This document shows, piece after piece, positions 10,279 to 20,654 of a DNA stretch of 64,000 nucleotides. Position 1 is the first letter of the stretch. Each line of letters starts with the position of its first letter. The position numbers were made by a program, and so were the translations under genes. The stretch is from Gammaproteobacteria bacterium HGW-Gammaproteobacteria-1 (GTDB lineage: Bacteria; Pseudomonadota; Gammaproteobacteria; Thiohalomonadales; Thiohalomonadaceae). The notes under the pieces were generated by a model. That model was not told where the DNA came from, made no database searches, and saw only the letters and a list, made by a program, of their open reading frames with translations. The stretch is taken from positions 333,494 to 397,493 of the forward strand of contig PGZL01000004.1 in NCBI GenBank assembly GCA_002840095.1, written 5' to 3'.

Positions 10279-10352
10279 GACAAGATGAACAGGATGTTTC
10301 AGGATGAACAAGAAGAGTCCTGCCCATCTTGCGACATCCTGTTAGTCCTGTA
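10279..10352. repeat. GATGAACAGGATG hairpin repeat inside the V-ATPase operon
   Basis: The left part carries ACAAGATGAACAGGATG and CAGGATGAACAAG, and the right part CATCTTGCGACATCCTG and TTAGTCCTGT, which is roughly its complement. It fills the gap between the A and B subunit genes. Confidence 0.7.
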
Positions 10353-10367
10353 GGCGATGTTGGTGGT

Positions 10368-12112
<1,745 letters not shown>

Positions 12113-12116
<4 letters not shown>

Positions 12117-12769
12117 GGCGTCACCTCGGTGCGCGACTGATCGGCATTGAGCAGCCGGTGCAGCTGGGCTAGCAGCTGCGCCTCGATGGCGTCGCGGTCG
12201 GCCAGCAGTCCTTCCAGCGTGCCGTCGAGGCAGGCGCCGTCGGCGCAGACGCGCAGCCCGGCGTGCAGCTGGTCGTCGGTGCGCAGCTGCGGCTCCACGC
12301 CGCAGTGCCGGCGTATCACCTCCAGTTGTTCACTGCATTCGGCGCTGTCCCAGCCGGGCGGGTGCTCGATCACCCAGGCGCAGCGCGGCAGCCGCTGCAG
12401 CGCCTGATGCAGCAGGTTGCAGACCCACAGCCGCCGCTGCGCCGCCGTCTTCCAGCGTTGCAACACGCTCTGCCCCAGCAGCTCCCAGCCCTGCTGCAAC
12501 AGCAACAATGCAGTGCGGTGCTGCTGCTGGCGGGCGCGGGTCTGCAACTGGGCGCGGGTGGCGTCGAGTTTCTCATTGCCGCGCCGCCGCTCGGTGACGA
12601 TGGCCTCGTGCATGCGCGTGCGCGCCTCGCCATAGGTCTGCGCCAGCAGGGTGTGGCGCCGTTCCTGCGCCTGCTCCAGCAACTGGGTACAGCGTTCCGA
12701 CCGGTGCCGCTCCACCAGTTCCAGCAGCGTTTCCACCTGGGCATCGAGCACACTGTGCACTTCGCTCAT
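12113..12769 (-). CDS. atpE: V/A-type ATPase subunit E (peripheral stalk)
   Basis: A 218-residue protein with a long charged N-terminal helix (about 1-95) that would pair with subunit G, and a globular C-terminal half that binds the head. Sequence conservation in this family is low, so the call rests on coiled-coil pattern, length and position between F and A. It overlaps both neighbours by four bases. Confidence 0.85.
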
Positions 12770-13059
12770 ACGCGCATCCCCAGTTGCGTGCGGATACGCG
12801 TGGTCAGATCGCGCATCGGCACCTGTTGCTGGATGTCCGGCACGATCAACACCCGCGGCCGGGTGGCGGCCAGTACCTGCGCCAGCTCGCCGGCCGGCAG
12901 CTGGCGCGCCTGCTCCACCCCGAGCAGCAGCAGTTCGGTTTCGGCGCAGGCCCAGCGAAACGTCTCCAATAGATCGGCGGCGGCCGGACTGCGCGTGCGC
13001 ATCCCGGCGAGGCGGTAGCCTGCCGCGCTGGTTTCGTCGCCTATGAAAATCGGAATCAT
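12766..13059 (-). CDS. atpF: V/A-type ATPase subunit F
   Basis: A 97-residue subunit of the central rotor with the usual opening IPIFIGDETSAAGYRLAG and a Rossmann-like alternation ending in VLIVPDIQQQV. Subunit F binds D in the shaft and modulates activity. The start at 13059 is preferred; the longer frame (to 13086) begins inside a heptamer repeat and adds residues not found in the family. The repeat element directly upstream separates it from subunit K. Confidence 0.9.
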   Translation of the reverse strand: MIPIFIGDETSAAGYRLAGMRTRSPAAADLLETFRWACAETELLLLGVEQARQLPAGELAQVLAATRPRVLIVPDIQQQVPMRDLTTRIRTQLGMRV

Positions 13060-13066
13060 GGATTCA

Positions 13067-13143
13067 GTTTCGAGTTTCGAAAACAAAGCCCAGCCGCGAA
13101 GTCCGGAAAGATTTCTCGAAACCCGAAACTCGCAACTCGAAAC
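13067..13143. repeat. Heptamer hairpin element (TCGAAAC type) inside the V-ATPase operon
   Basis: The left arm has two GTTTCGA units (13067-13080). The right arm has four TCGAAAC-type units (13116-13143, two with one change each). It lies between the genes for subunits F and K and uses the same heptamer as the ruvA-ruvB element at 50.9 kb. Confidence 0.88.
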
Positions 13144-13149
13144 ATTGTT

Positions 13150-13503
13150 TCAAACCAGCCGGTTCAAAATCAGTATCGAAATGATCAGGCCGTAGATGGC
13201 GATGCCCTCGGCCAGGCCGACCAGGATCAGCACCCGGCCGAGCAGTTCCGGCTTTTCCGCCAGGGCGCCGATGGCGGCGCTGCCGACCATGGCCACGGCG
13301 TAGCCGGCGGCCAGCGACGACATGCCGGTGGCGAGGGCGGCGGCAAGAAAGCCCCATTGCAGCACGCCCGGCGGCAGGCTGGCCGCGGCAGCGGCCGTTT
13401 CGGCGGCGCGCGCCGGTGCTATGCCCAGCAGCGCCGTGGCGCCGAGGGCGATGACGGCGGCCAGGGCAACCATGAAGGCGGCGATCTTGGTGCGCGGGTT
13501 CAT
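13150..13503 (-). CDS. atpK: V/A-type ATPase proteolipid subunit K (c-ring)
   Basis: A 117-residue protein with a Sec-like N-terminal segment (about 1-35, ending PARAAE) and one helical hairpin of two membrane segments. The second segment contains the ion-carrying glutamate in GLAEGIAIYG (about residue 99). It is the short, single-hairpin form, as in Thermus, rather than the duplicated 16-kDa form. The Thr-Gln pair of the sodium-binding Enterococcus site is not evident around the glutamate, so proton coupling is more likely, but this is inference. The start at 13503 follows GGAGAG on the minus strand. Confidence 0.9.
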   Translation of the reverse strand: MNPRTKIAAFMVALAAVIALGATALLGIAPARAAETAAAAASLPPGVLQWGFLAAALATGMSSLAAGYAVAMVGSAAIGALAEKPELLGRVLILVGLAEGIAIYGLIISILILNRLV

Positions 13504-13531
13504 ATGGCTCTCCTCAAAACTTCCAAGATTT

Positions 13532-13593
13532 GGCGCAGAGGCGCAGAGACGCAGAGTTCCAAAAGCATTGCCTTCCCTCTGTGGCTCCGCGCC
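13532..13593. repeat. CGCAGAGA-type hairpin repeat
   Basis: The left arm GGCGCAGAGGCGCAGAGAC starts at 13532 and faces CCCTCTGTGGCTCCGCGCC at 13574-13592. It lies between the K and I subunit genes, directly before the structured element at 13596. Confidence 0.78.
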
Positions 13594-13595
13594 TG

Positions 13596-13640
13596 GGAAA
13601 TATATTCCCGACATTTCCAACCGGCTACATCCATGTAGCC
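13596..13640. repeat. Two-hairpin structured repeat, copy 1
   Basis: Hairpin one is GGAAAT / ATTTCC around the loop ATATTCCCGAC, and hairpin two is GGCTACA / TGTAGCC around TCCA. The second copy at 29578-29622 keeps the loops but changes both sides of each stem together. A possible third stem to 13650 was not resolved. Confidence 0.7.
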
Positions 13641-13686
13641 GTCTGCGGCGGGGGTGTTTTTTGCGCTTTTGCGGTGAAACATCTGT

Positions 13687-15519
13687 TCATCGCTTTGCTC
13701 GTTGCGGCGGCGCCGGCAACGGCCGGAAGCGGCGTCCCTCTCCGCGCAGGAAACGGATGAAGAACTCGAACAGCACCAGGCGGGTGACCTGGATCGACAC
13801 CACCAGTCCTTCCAGAATAATGATCACCACGTTGCCCAACAACAGAATGATGGCATACAGCAGCGGATGGCCGCCGGCCTCGGCCAGTCCCACCACCGCC
13901 ACCGACAGGCCGGAATGGGCCAGGGCAAAGGCACCGACGCGGGTGAAGGACAGGGTATTGACGATGAGCTGCATGGTGTATTCCAGCAGCCGGCCGAGGG
14001 CGCTGCCCAGGGCGCGCAGATCGCCGCGGGCCTGGTGCAGGCGGCCGCCCAGATACCAGGCGAGACCGAACAGGGCGCCGAGGGCGGCATAGGGCGTGAG
14101 CAGCAGCCCCAGCAGGCTTAGGTAGGTGAGCAGCAAGGCGGCGTCCAGCTCGAACCACCAGCGCAGTTGGCCGCGCCACCAGGCCTCGACACCGTTGAGC
14201 AGCAGTCCCAGCAGCAGCAGCAGCACGCCGCCGATGAGGGGGATGCCGAGGATCAGCAGCGGTTCGGCCAGGGGATGCTGCCACAGCGCCGGGATGATGT
14301 CCTCGCGGCTGAACACGCTGCCGAACAGCAGTCCGAACACCATGGACGAGAACCCGCCGGGGATCAGCAGGCGCAGGGTGGGAACCCGGCGCGCCAGCAG
14401 CAGCCCGGCGACAAATAGTACGAATCCCTGGCCCACGTCGCCGAACATGTAGCCGAACAGCAGCGGCACGATGAGCACCAGCAGCCGGCTCGGGTCCGCT
14501 TCGTTCTGCGCCGGGGTGCCGAGCAGGCGTGCGAACAGTTCGAAGGGCTGGGCCCAGCGCGGGTTGTTGAACACCATGGGCGGGGCCTTGTCGCGCGGCG
14601 GATCGGGAAAGCGCAGCAGGGCGCGGGCACTGGCGCGGTCGAGCGCCTGTTGCAGCGAGGACCCGTTCAGGTCGGAGGTCCAGCCGGTGACCCAGGCGAA
14701 GGTCTCGCTCACCGGCAGTGCCTCGACATGGGTGAGAAACCACTCCAGCCGGGCGATGTCTCCCAGGGCCTCGGCCAGTTCATGTTCCTCTTCCAGTCCC
14801 GCCAGCCTTTCCTCCAGTTGCCGTTGTTCCGTGGCGATGGCGTCGGTGCGCCGGTTCAGCGCCTGCAGCGAGGCGGCGGTGCTGCGCTCCAGCCAGGGCG
14901 GGATGTGCATGGGCCGTCCCTTGAGCAGGGTCAGCTCCTGCTCCAGCACATCGACTGCCGCCGGCGGCCCCACCACCAGCAGGAAATCGTGCACCTTGCC
15001 GTGCACCATGCTGCTGAGCACGGCGGCGGGCAGCTGGGCGATGCGGGTGCGCGGCGGCAGCACGAACAGCCGCGCCGCCAGCGCCGGGCCGCTGCCCGGC
15101 AGCAGGCCCAGATCGAGCCGGGTCTCGCCCTGCGCCAGCAGCATCTCCCGCAGCATCTCCAGTTCGTACAGCTCACCGTGCAGCATCTCGCTGCGGCGCA
15201 CCGTGGCATCGGCGGAGTCGCGCCAGGCGTTCAGGTGGCGCAGAGCGGAGTTCAGGGTATCCACCGGGCGGCCGGGCAGATCGGACGGGTGCAGCTGGTC
15301 CTGCGGCCAGTAGTGGTGATAGCGCTGGGCGAGGCGGTTGTACTCCTCCAGCCGGCCGCGCAGATCGGGGAGGATGACCGGCGTGGCGGTCTCGCTGTGG
15401 GTTTCCAGCTCCACCGCGCCGGTGCGGGCCAGGGTCTCCACCGCCAGGGTCAGATCCTCGCGCGCGGTGAGCAGCTCGAACCAGCGTGCCGGCGCCGGCC
15501 GCAGGCTGAAGGCGGTCAT
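13687..15519 (-). CDS. atpI: V/A-type ATPase subunit I (membrane a-subunit homologue)
   Basis: A 610-residue protein with a soluble N-terminal half (about 1-310, including coiled coil near 210-250) that docks to the stalk, and a membrane half of about seven to eight helices. In the membrane domain GYMFGDVGQGFVLF near 353 and LSFTRVGAFALAHSGLS near 525 are family signatures; the second holds the arginine that faces the proteolipid glutamate. It forms the ion half-channels next to the K ring. Start chosen at 15519, where the frame gives the family N-terminus and overlaps the C gene by four bases. Confidence 0.94.
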   Translation of the reverse strand: MTAFSLRPAPARWFELLTAREDLTLAVETLARTGAVELETHSETATPVILPDLRGRLEEYNRLAQRYHHYWPQDQLHPSDLPGRPVDTLNSALRHLNAWRDSADATVRRSEMLHGELYELEMLREMLLAQGETRLDLGLLPGSGPALAARLFVLPPRTRIAQLPAAVLSSMVHGKVHDFLLVVGPPAAVDVLEQELTLLKGRPMHIPPWLERSTAASLQALNRRTDAIATEQRQLEERLAGLEEEHELAEALGDIARLEWFLTHVEALPVSETFAWVTGWTSDLNGSSLQQALDRASARALLRFPDPPRDKAPPMVFNNPRWAQPFELFARLLGTPAQNEADPSRLLVLIVPLLFGYMFGDVGQGFVLFVAGLLLARRVPTLRLLIPGGFSSMVFGLLFGSVFSREDIIPALWQHPLAEPLLILGIPLIGGVLLLLLGLLLNGVEAWWRGQLRWWFELDAALLLTYLSLLGLLLTPYAALGALFGLAWYLGGRLHQARGDLRALGSALGRLLEYTMQLIVNTLSFTRVGAFALAHSGLSVAVVGLAEAGGHPLLYAIILLLGNVVIIILEGLVVSIQVTRLVLFEFFIRFLRGEGRRFRPLPAPPQRAKR

Positions 15520-16286
15520 GAGGCGTGCTCCAGGGGAAACAGCATCAGGCGGGCGAGCAGGCCGCGCAGCCGCTCCAGGCTGATCCCGGCCAGGGTCAGG
15601 TAGTAGAAGGCGGCGGCGGCCTGGCGCGGATGGCGGCGGAAACCGAGGCGCAGCCGCTGCTCCAGCCAGTCGCGGGTGCGGGCGCTGTCCTTGGTGATAT
15701 CCGCGCCCAGGGTGGCGAAATAGCGGTCGAGGAGGCGGGACAGCCGTTCCAGGGCGGCGCGGTCGGCGGCCGTGGTCTCCGCCGGCCACAGCCGGCGCCA
15801 GTGAGTGGCCCAGGCGGCGGCCAGGGAGGGGCCTGCCGCAGTGCCGTTCAGCAGCGGGGCATAGGGCGAGTCGCGCAGGGCCTGCAGACGCAGGGCCTGC
15901 AGATCATGGCCGTAGGGTCTGAGGTGTTCGTCGGCCAGCAGCCAGGCCGGGGTGGCGGCCCCGCCGAGGAGGTGTTGCAGGGCCGGCAGGTCCGGCAGCA
16001 CGCCGCACCAGGCCACGGCCGGGCGCCAGGGCGGCGGCAGCCAGCGCGCCACCTCGTCGATAAGCTGGCGCAATTGCTGGCGCAGGGCCTTTTCCATGGC
16101 GTGGCTGTCGCCTTGGGCGGCGATGTTGAGCAGCCAGGGGCGCAGCCCTGTGGTGCGCGCCGTCTGCAACAGGTGCGGCAGCGAGGTGATGCCTTCCAGC
16201 CGGCGCCAGGCCGCCGCCTCGGGCAGCTGGCCGTAGCGGGCCTGCAAGCGGGTCTGGACGTAGGCGAACTGGCTCAGTTCAGTCAT
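15516..16286 (-). CDS. atpC: V/A-type ATPase subunit C (V0 d-like socket)
   Basis: A 256-residue, all-helical protein opening MTELSQFAYVQTRLQARYG, which is the start of the AC39/subunit C family. It connects the rotor shaft to the proteolipid ring. It is shorter than the usual 320 or so residues and is weakly conserved in the middle. Position between G and I supports the call. It overlaps both neighbours. Confidence 0.85.
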   Translation of the reverse strand: MTELSQFAYVQTRLQARYGQLPEAAAWRRLEGITSLPHLLQTARTTGLRPWLLNIAAQGDSHAMEKALRQQLRQLIDEVARWLPPPWRPAVAWCGVLPDLPALQHLLGGAATPAWLLADEHLRPYGHDLQALRLQALRDSPYAPLLNGTAAGPSLAAAWATHWRRLWPAETTAADRAALERLSRLLDRYFATLGADITKDSARTRDWLEQRLRLGFRRHPRQAAAAFYYLTLAGISLERLRGLLARLMLFPLEHAS

Positions 16287-16617
16287 CGGTGTCGGCGGCG
16301 TCCGTCAGGGACTCGGCCAGCCGCGCCACCGCCGCCGCGAGGATCTCCCGCATTTCATCGCTGAGGGGCCCCTCTTCCCCGGTGGCTTCCTGTGCCAGCA
16401 GGGCGTCCACCTGGCGGCCGAGGGCCAGGCTGCAACGGGCATGCACCTGGCTGATGCGGGCGTCGGTGCGGGTGTGGACGCGGTGGGCCTGCCGCTGGGC
16501 CGCATCGAGCAGGTCGGCGGCCTGCCGTTCGCACTCGGCGACGGCGTCATGGGCTGCGCGCTCGGTCTCCAGCACCCGGTTCATTGCCTCTTCGACGGAA
16601 TTCTGCGGCTGGGCCAT
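16279..16617 (-). CDS. V/A-type ATPase subunit G/H (peripheral stalk)
   Basis: A 112-residue protein that is helical and charged for most of its length (NSVEEAMNRVLETERAAHDAV, then a Glu/Ala/Arg-rich coiled coil). This is the pattern of the stalk subunit that pairs with E. It is the first gene of the nine-gene operon. The ATG at 16617 was chosen over longer frames because the extra residues are not helical and run into the promoter region. Confidence 0.8.
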   Translation of the reverse strand: MAQPQNSVEEAMNRVLETERAAHDAVAECERQAADLLDAAQRQAHRVHTRTDARISQVHARCSLALGRQVDALLAQEATGEEGPLSDEMREILAAAVARLAESLTDAADTDD

Positions 16618-16710
16618 ATAGGGGTTCCATTGCAGGTTGATGACCGCTGTGGGGTGAATCCGGTACGTCGCGCACCGGCGCGCCGCCATGCCTGTCATTC
16701 GGCAAATATA

Positions 16711-16728
16711 CGGGTTAAGCTTAACCCG
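16711..16728. promoter_or_regulatory. 18-base perfect palindrome in the divergent V-ATPase / hydrogenase promoter region
   Basis: CGGGTTAAGCTTAACCCG reads the same on both strands. It sits 94 bases upstream of the V-ATPase operon start (minus) and 60 bases upstream of the group 3b hydrogenase start (plus), in the only shared regulatory region. A dimeric repressor or activator site is a reasonable inference. Confidence 0.5.
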
Positions 16729-16788
16729 GAAATTTGGTGAATGACATGCGCCCCGGTCATTCTCGGCGAATTGAATAGGAACGAGTCG

Positions 16789-17874
16789 ATGGCTGAATAC
16801 CAGTTTCTTCCGCGCCAGGAATTACAGCGTCTGTTCGACAAACTATGTGCAGCCGGTTTCCAGTGCATCGGCCCCCAGGTTCAGGAGGGCGCCATCGTCT
16901 ATGGTCCGCTGGATGCGGTCACCGCGCTGCCGCGCGGGCTGCATGACCGGCAGGCGCCGGGCAGCTATCGTCTGGAGCAGGACGACGACGAGCGTTGTTT
17001 TGCCTGGGCCAACGGGCCGCAGGCGCTCAAGCCGCTGACCTTCGCGCCGCGCGAAAGCATGTGGCAGGCGCAGCAGGGGCCGTCCGGCATCAATTTCACC
17101 AGTGCCGCGCCGCAGCACCAGCCCACCGCCGTGATCGGCGTGCGCGCCTGCGATCTGGCCGCGCTGCGCATCCATGACCAGCATTTCCTGAACAATGACC
17201 CCCACTATGCCGCCCGCCGCGAACGCATGTTCCTGGTGGCGGTGAACTGCACCCATCCTGCCGCCACCTGCTTCTGCGCCTCCACCGGCGACGGTCCCGA
17301 GGCGCAGAGCGGTTTCGATCTGGTGCTGGACGAATTGGACGACGGCTATATCGTGCGCAGCGGCACGCCCGCCGGCGGCATCATCCTGCGCGAACTGTTT
17401 CTCGAACCCGCGGCCGACGCGCAGCGGGCCGTGGCGCAACGCCAAAATGCCGCGGCCGCCGCGCAGCAGACCCGGCAGCTGCCCGGGCGCAACCTGCGCG
17501 ATACCCTGTTCGCCAACCTGGAGCACGCGCGCTGGGACGACGTGGCCGCGCGCTGCCTGTCGTGCGGCAACTGCACCTCGGTCTGCCCCACCTGTTTCTG
17601 CCACAGCGAGCGCGATGAGCCGGCGCTGGACGGCCAGAGCAGCACGCATTACCGGCAGTGGGATTCCTGCTTCACCGAAGGGCATAGCTACATCCACGGC
17701 ATCGTCATCCGTGCCGAAACAAAATTCCGCTATCGTCAGTGGCTGACCCACAAACTGGGCAGCTGGCACGAGCAGTTCGGCCGGTCCGGCTGCGTCGGCT
17801 GCGGCCGTTGCATCAGCTGGTGCCCTGCGGCCATCGATATCACCGAAGAAGCGGGAGCGATTTGCGGTCAGTAG
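16789..17874 (+). CDS. hydB: Group 3b [NiFe] hydrogenase beta subunit (4Fe-4S electron-transfer)
   Basis: A 361-residue iron-sulfur protein of the HydB/AsrA family. Two ferredoxin-like clusters are visible in the C-terminal third: [16 protein letters not shown] near residue 257 and [12 protein letters not shown] near 340. In sulfhydrogenases and NADP-linked group 3b enzymes it passes electrons between the hydrogenase and the flavin subunit. The ATG at 16789 is used; an upstream in-frame ATG (16741) would add sixteen residues absent from the family. It heads the hydB-(MCP)-hydG-(four-helix)-hydD-hydA cluster. Confidence 0.92.
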   Translation: MAEYQFLPRQELQRLFDKLCAAGFQCIGPQVQEGAIVYGPLDAVTALPRGLHDRQAPGSYRLEQDDDERCFAWANGPQALKPLTFAPRESMWQAQQGPSGINFTSAAPQHQPTAVIGVRACDLAALRIHDQHFLNNDPHYAARRERMFLVAVNCTHPAATCFCASTGDGPEAQSGFDLVLDELDDGYIVRSGTPAGGIILRELFLEPAADAQRAVAQRQNAAAAAQQTRQLPGRNLRDTLFANLEHARWDDVAARCLSCGNCTSVCPTCFCHSERDEPALDGQSSTHYRQWDSCFTEGHSYIHGIVIRAETKFRYRQWLTHKLGSWHEQFGRSGCVGCGRCISWCPAAIDITEEAGAICGQ

Positions 17875-17916
17875 CGGCAGTGACTGGGGTATAAAAATTA
17901 TAAAGAGGAGCATGAA

Positions 17917-19775
17917 ATGAGACAGTTGATAGCGCATCTGATCCAGCAGGCATTGCGTGCCATCGGCATCCGTACCCTGGACCGGCAGTATCTGATGTCG
18001 TATTCCCTGATTTTCATCTTCGCGGCCATCGTCGCCGCCTCGCTCTATTTCAGTATCAGCACCGACGCCACCAGCATCAACGTCGCCGGCGCGCAGCGCA
18101 TGCTGAGTCAGAAGGTGGCCAAGGAGGCGCTGCTCGCCGGGCAGGGCGTCGAGAGCAGGGACACCGTGCTGGCCACCATCAGGCAATTCGAAGGCGCCCA
18201 CCGCGCCTTGCTGGAGGGCGATGCCCAGCGCGGTATGCGCGCGGTCAAGGACGCGGCAGTGCGTACCCAGCTGCAAAAGGTGGAGCAGCTGTGGCAGGCC
18301 TACAAGCAGGACATCCTGGCCTATATCGAACAGCCCGACGCGGAGCACCTGCGCGCCATCCAGCAGCGCTCTCCGGTGGTGCTGAAGGAAATGAACGCCG
18401 GCGTCACGATGATGGAAGACATTGCCAAAAAGGATGTGGAAAGCCAGCGCATGCTGGCCCTGGTGATGACCGGCGGCATCCTGCTGCTGGTCACCTTCGG
18501 CCGCATGTTCGGCATGACCGTGTTGATGCAGCAGATCTACCGCCTGCGCGAACACCTGAAGTCCGTGGGCCAGGGTGACTTCTCCCACTCGCTGGAAGTG
18601 GAAAACACGGAAAACGAAATCGGCCAGATGTTCGCCGCCTACAACGACATGGTGGTGCACATGGGCCAGATCGTCGGCGGCGTGACCCAGGGCACGGCGC
18701 AGGTGAGTGGCACCATCGACAGCGTCGCGCAGCGCCTGGAGGAGACCATGCGCGGCGTGCAGCGCCAGCATTCGGAGATCGACCAGGTCGCCACGGCCAT
18801 GAACGAAATGGCCGCCACGGTGCAGGAAGTGGCACGCAACACCTCGCTCACCGCCGAGGCGGCGGGCCAGGCCAAGGAAGAGGCGGAGAACGGCCGCCGC
18901 GTGGTGGCGCAGACCATCGACAGCATCGACAGTCTGGCGCAGCAGGTGGAACAGGGCGCCGGGGTGATGGCGCAGCTGGAAGAGGACAGCCGCGAGGTGG
19001 GGCAGGTGCTGGAGGTGATCAACGGCATCGCCGCACCCTGGCGCAGCGCACGCAGAAATCCACCGAGGAGATCCGCTCCATAATCGAACGCCTGCAGACC
19101 CAGTCGCGCAAGGCGGCAGAAATGATGGGCCATAGCCGGGAGCAGGCGCAGACGACGGTGCAGCGCACCGGCGAGGCCGGCAGCGTGCTGGATCGCATAG
19201 TGAAATCGGTGGCTACCATCACCGACATGAGCAACCAGATCGCCACCGCCGCCGAGGAGCAAAGCCACGTTGCCGAGGAGATGGATCGTTCCATCACCAG
19301 CATCGCCGGCGTCGCCGAGCAGACCACCCGCGTCGCCGGTGAGACCATGGAGGCGACGCAGGACATCCACGAACACATGGACCAGCTGCGCGCCCTGGTG
19401 GCCCGCTTCCGCACCAGCGTAAAGGGGGCCGACCTGTCCGCCGCCAAGACCGCGCACCTGGCCTGGAAGGGGAAGCTGCGCTCCTACCTCGACGGCAAGG
19501 GCAGCCTGACCCGTGAGCAGGCCGTCTCGCACAAGGACTGCGTGCTGGGCAAGTGGTATTACAGCGAAGGCATGCAGAAGTACGGCAACATGGCGGAGAT
19601 GCGCCAGCTGGAGCAACCGCATGCGGAGCTGCACAAGCTGATCCGCAGCATCATAGAACTGCGCGAGGGCGGCAAGCGAGCCGAGGCCGAGCAGGAATAC
19701 CTCAAGATCGAGCCGCTGTCGCGCCAGATCGTGCAGATGCTCGGCATCATCGAGCAGAAGAGCACGGCCTCCTGA
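17917..19775 (+). pseudogene. Methyl-accepting chemotaxis protein with PilJ-type sensor and CZB domain, broken by a 94-base internal deletion
   Basis: Frame one (17917-19083) encodes an N-terminal membrane helix, a PilJ-like sensor domain (SINVAGAQRMLSQKVAKEAL), a second helix near 190, HAMP and the first half of the signalling domain. It reads normally to VINGIA (19032) and then goes out of frame. The other frame resumes at 19035 with TLAQRTQKSTEEIRSII and runs to 19775 through the rest of the signalling coil and a C-terminal zinc-binding CZB domain (HKDCVLGKWYY). About 32 residues, exactly the near-invariant hairpin tip that contacts CheW and CheA, are missing. Restoring 94 bases gives a 650-residue protein. 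It lies between hydB and hydG with gaps of 42 and 20 bases. Confidence 0.9.
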
Positions 19776-19795
19776 ACCCAGAGCAGGGAGTTGTC

Positions 19796-20647
19796 ATGAA
19801 CGGACCGCTATCCACGTCGCTTGCCGTGCTGCCGCACGAGGCGGAAATCGTCGAGCGTATCGACGAGTCGCCGACCATCTTCACCCTGCGCCTGCGCTTC
19901 ACCGATCCGGATGTGCACGCGGCCTACAGCTTCACGCCGGGGCAGTTCAACATGCTGTACCTGCACGGCGTCGGCGAAGTACCCATCTCCATCGTCTCCG
20001 ACCCGGAAGACGAACACATGTACGACCATACCATCCGCATTGTCGGCCGCGTCACCCGCGGCCTCGCCGCGCTCAAAGTGGGCGATCGCCTCGGCGTACG
20101 AGGTGCCTTCGGTCGCGGCTGGCCGGTAAAGGAAGCCGAGGGGCGCGACGTAATCATCGCTACCGGCGGCCTGGGTTGCGCCCCCGTGGTCTCGGTGATC
20201 AACTACGTGCTGCGCCGCCGCGACCGCTACCGGCGCCTGGTGATCATGCAGGGCGTCAAGCACGCCTCCGACCTCATCTGGCGCAAGCGCTACGAGGAGT
20301 GGGCCGCCCTGCCCGATACCCAGGTACTGCTCACAGCCGATCAGGGCGGCAAGGGCTGGCCGTTCCGTGTCGGCCATATCCCGATCCTGTTCGATGAGGC
20401 CAATATCGACGCGCAGAACAGCACCGTGATGATGTGCGGCCCGGAAGGCATGATGCGCGCCGTCATCGCCGACATGGTGAAGCGCGGCGTGCCGGAGGGA
20501 GATCTCTGGCTGTCCATGGAGCGCAACATGCAATGCGGCGCCGGCCGCTGCGGCCACTGCCAGCACGGCGGCAACTTCGTCTGCAAGGACGGCCCGGTGT
20601 TCAGTTATCCGGAAGTCAAAGAACTGCTGGGCGTTAAGGGATTCTAG
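19796..20647 (+). CDS. hydG: Group 3b hydrogenase gamma subunit (FAD/NAD(P) and 2Fe-2S)
   Basis: A 283-residue ferredoxin-NADP reductase-like protein (HydG/AsrB family). An FAD-binding barrel opens the chain (FTPGQFNMLY near 43 and PISIVSD near 57). The nucleotide-binding half has IIATGGLGCAPV near 119 and MMCGPEGMMRAV near 212. The C-terminus binds a 2Fe-2S cluster through MQCGAGRCGHCQ and a further cysteine in NFVCKDG. It moves electrons between H2 and NAD(P)H. The ATG at 19796 lies 20 bases after the chemoreceptor remnant. Confidence 0.94.
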   Translation: MNGPLSTSLAVLPHEAEIVERIDESPTIFTLRLRFTDPDVHAAYSFTPGQFNMLYLHGVGEVPISIVSDPEDEHMYDHTIRIVGRVTRGLAALKVGDRLGVRGAFGRGWPVKEAEGRDVIIATGGLGCAPVVSVINYVLRRRDRYRRLVIMQGVKHASDLIWRKRYEEWAALPDTQVLLTADQGGKGWPFRVGHIPILFDEANIDAQNSTVMMCGPEGMMRAVIADMVKRGVPEGDLWLSMERNMQCGAGRCGHCQHGGNFVCKDGPVFSYPEVKELLGVKGF

Positions 20648-20654
20648 AAGAGAA

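Noticed and set aside
10246..10311. Longer N-terminus for V-ATPase subunit B
   Set aside because: The extra 22 residues come from a repeat-containing spacer and are not in the family.
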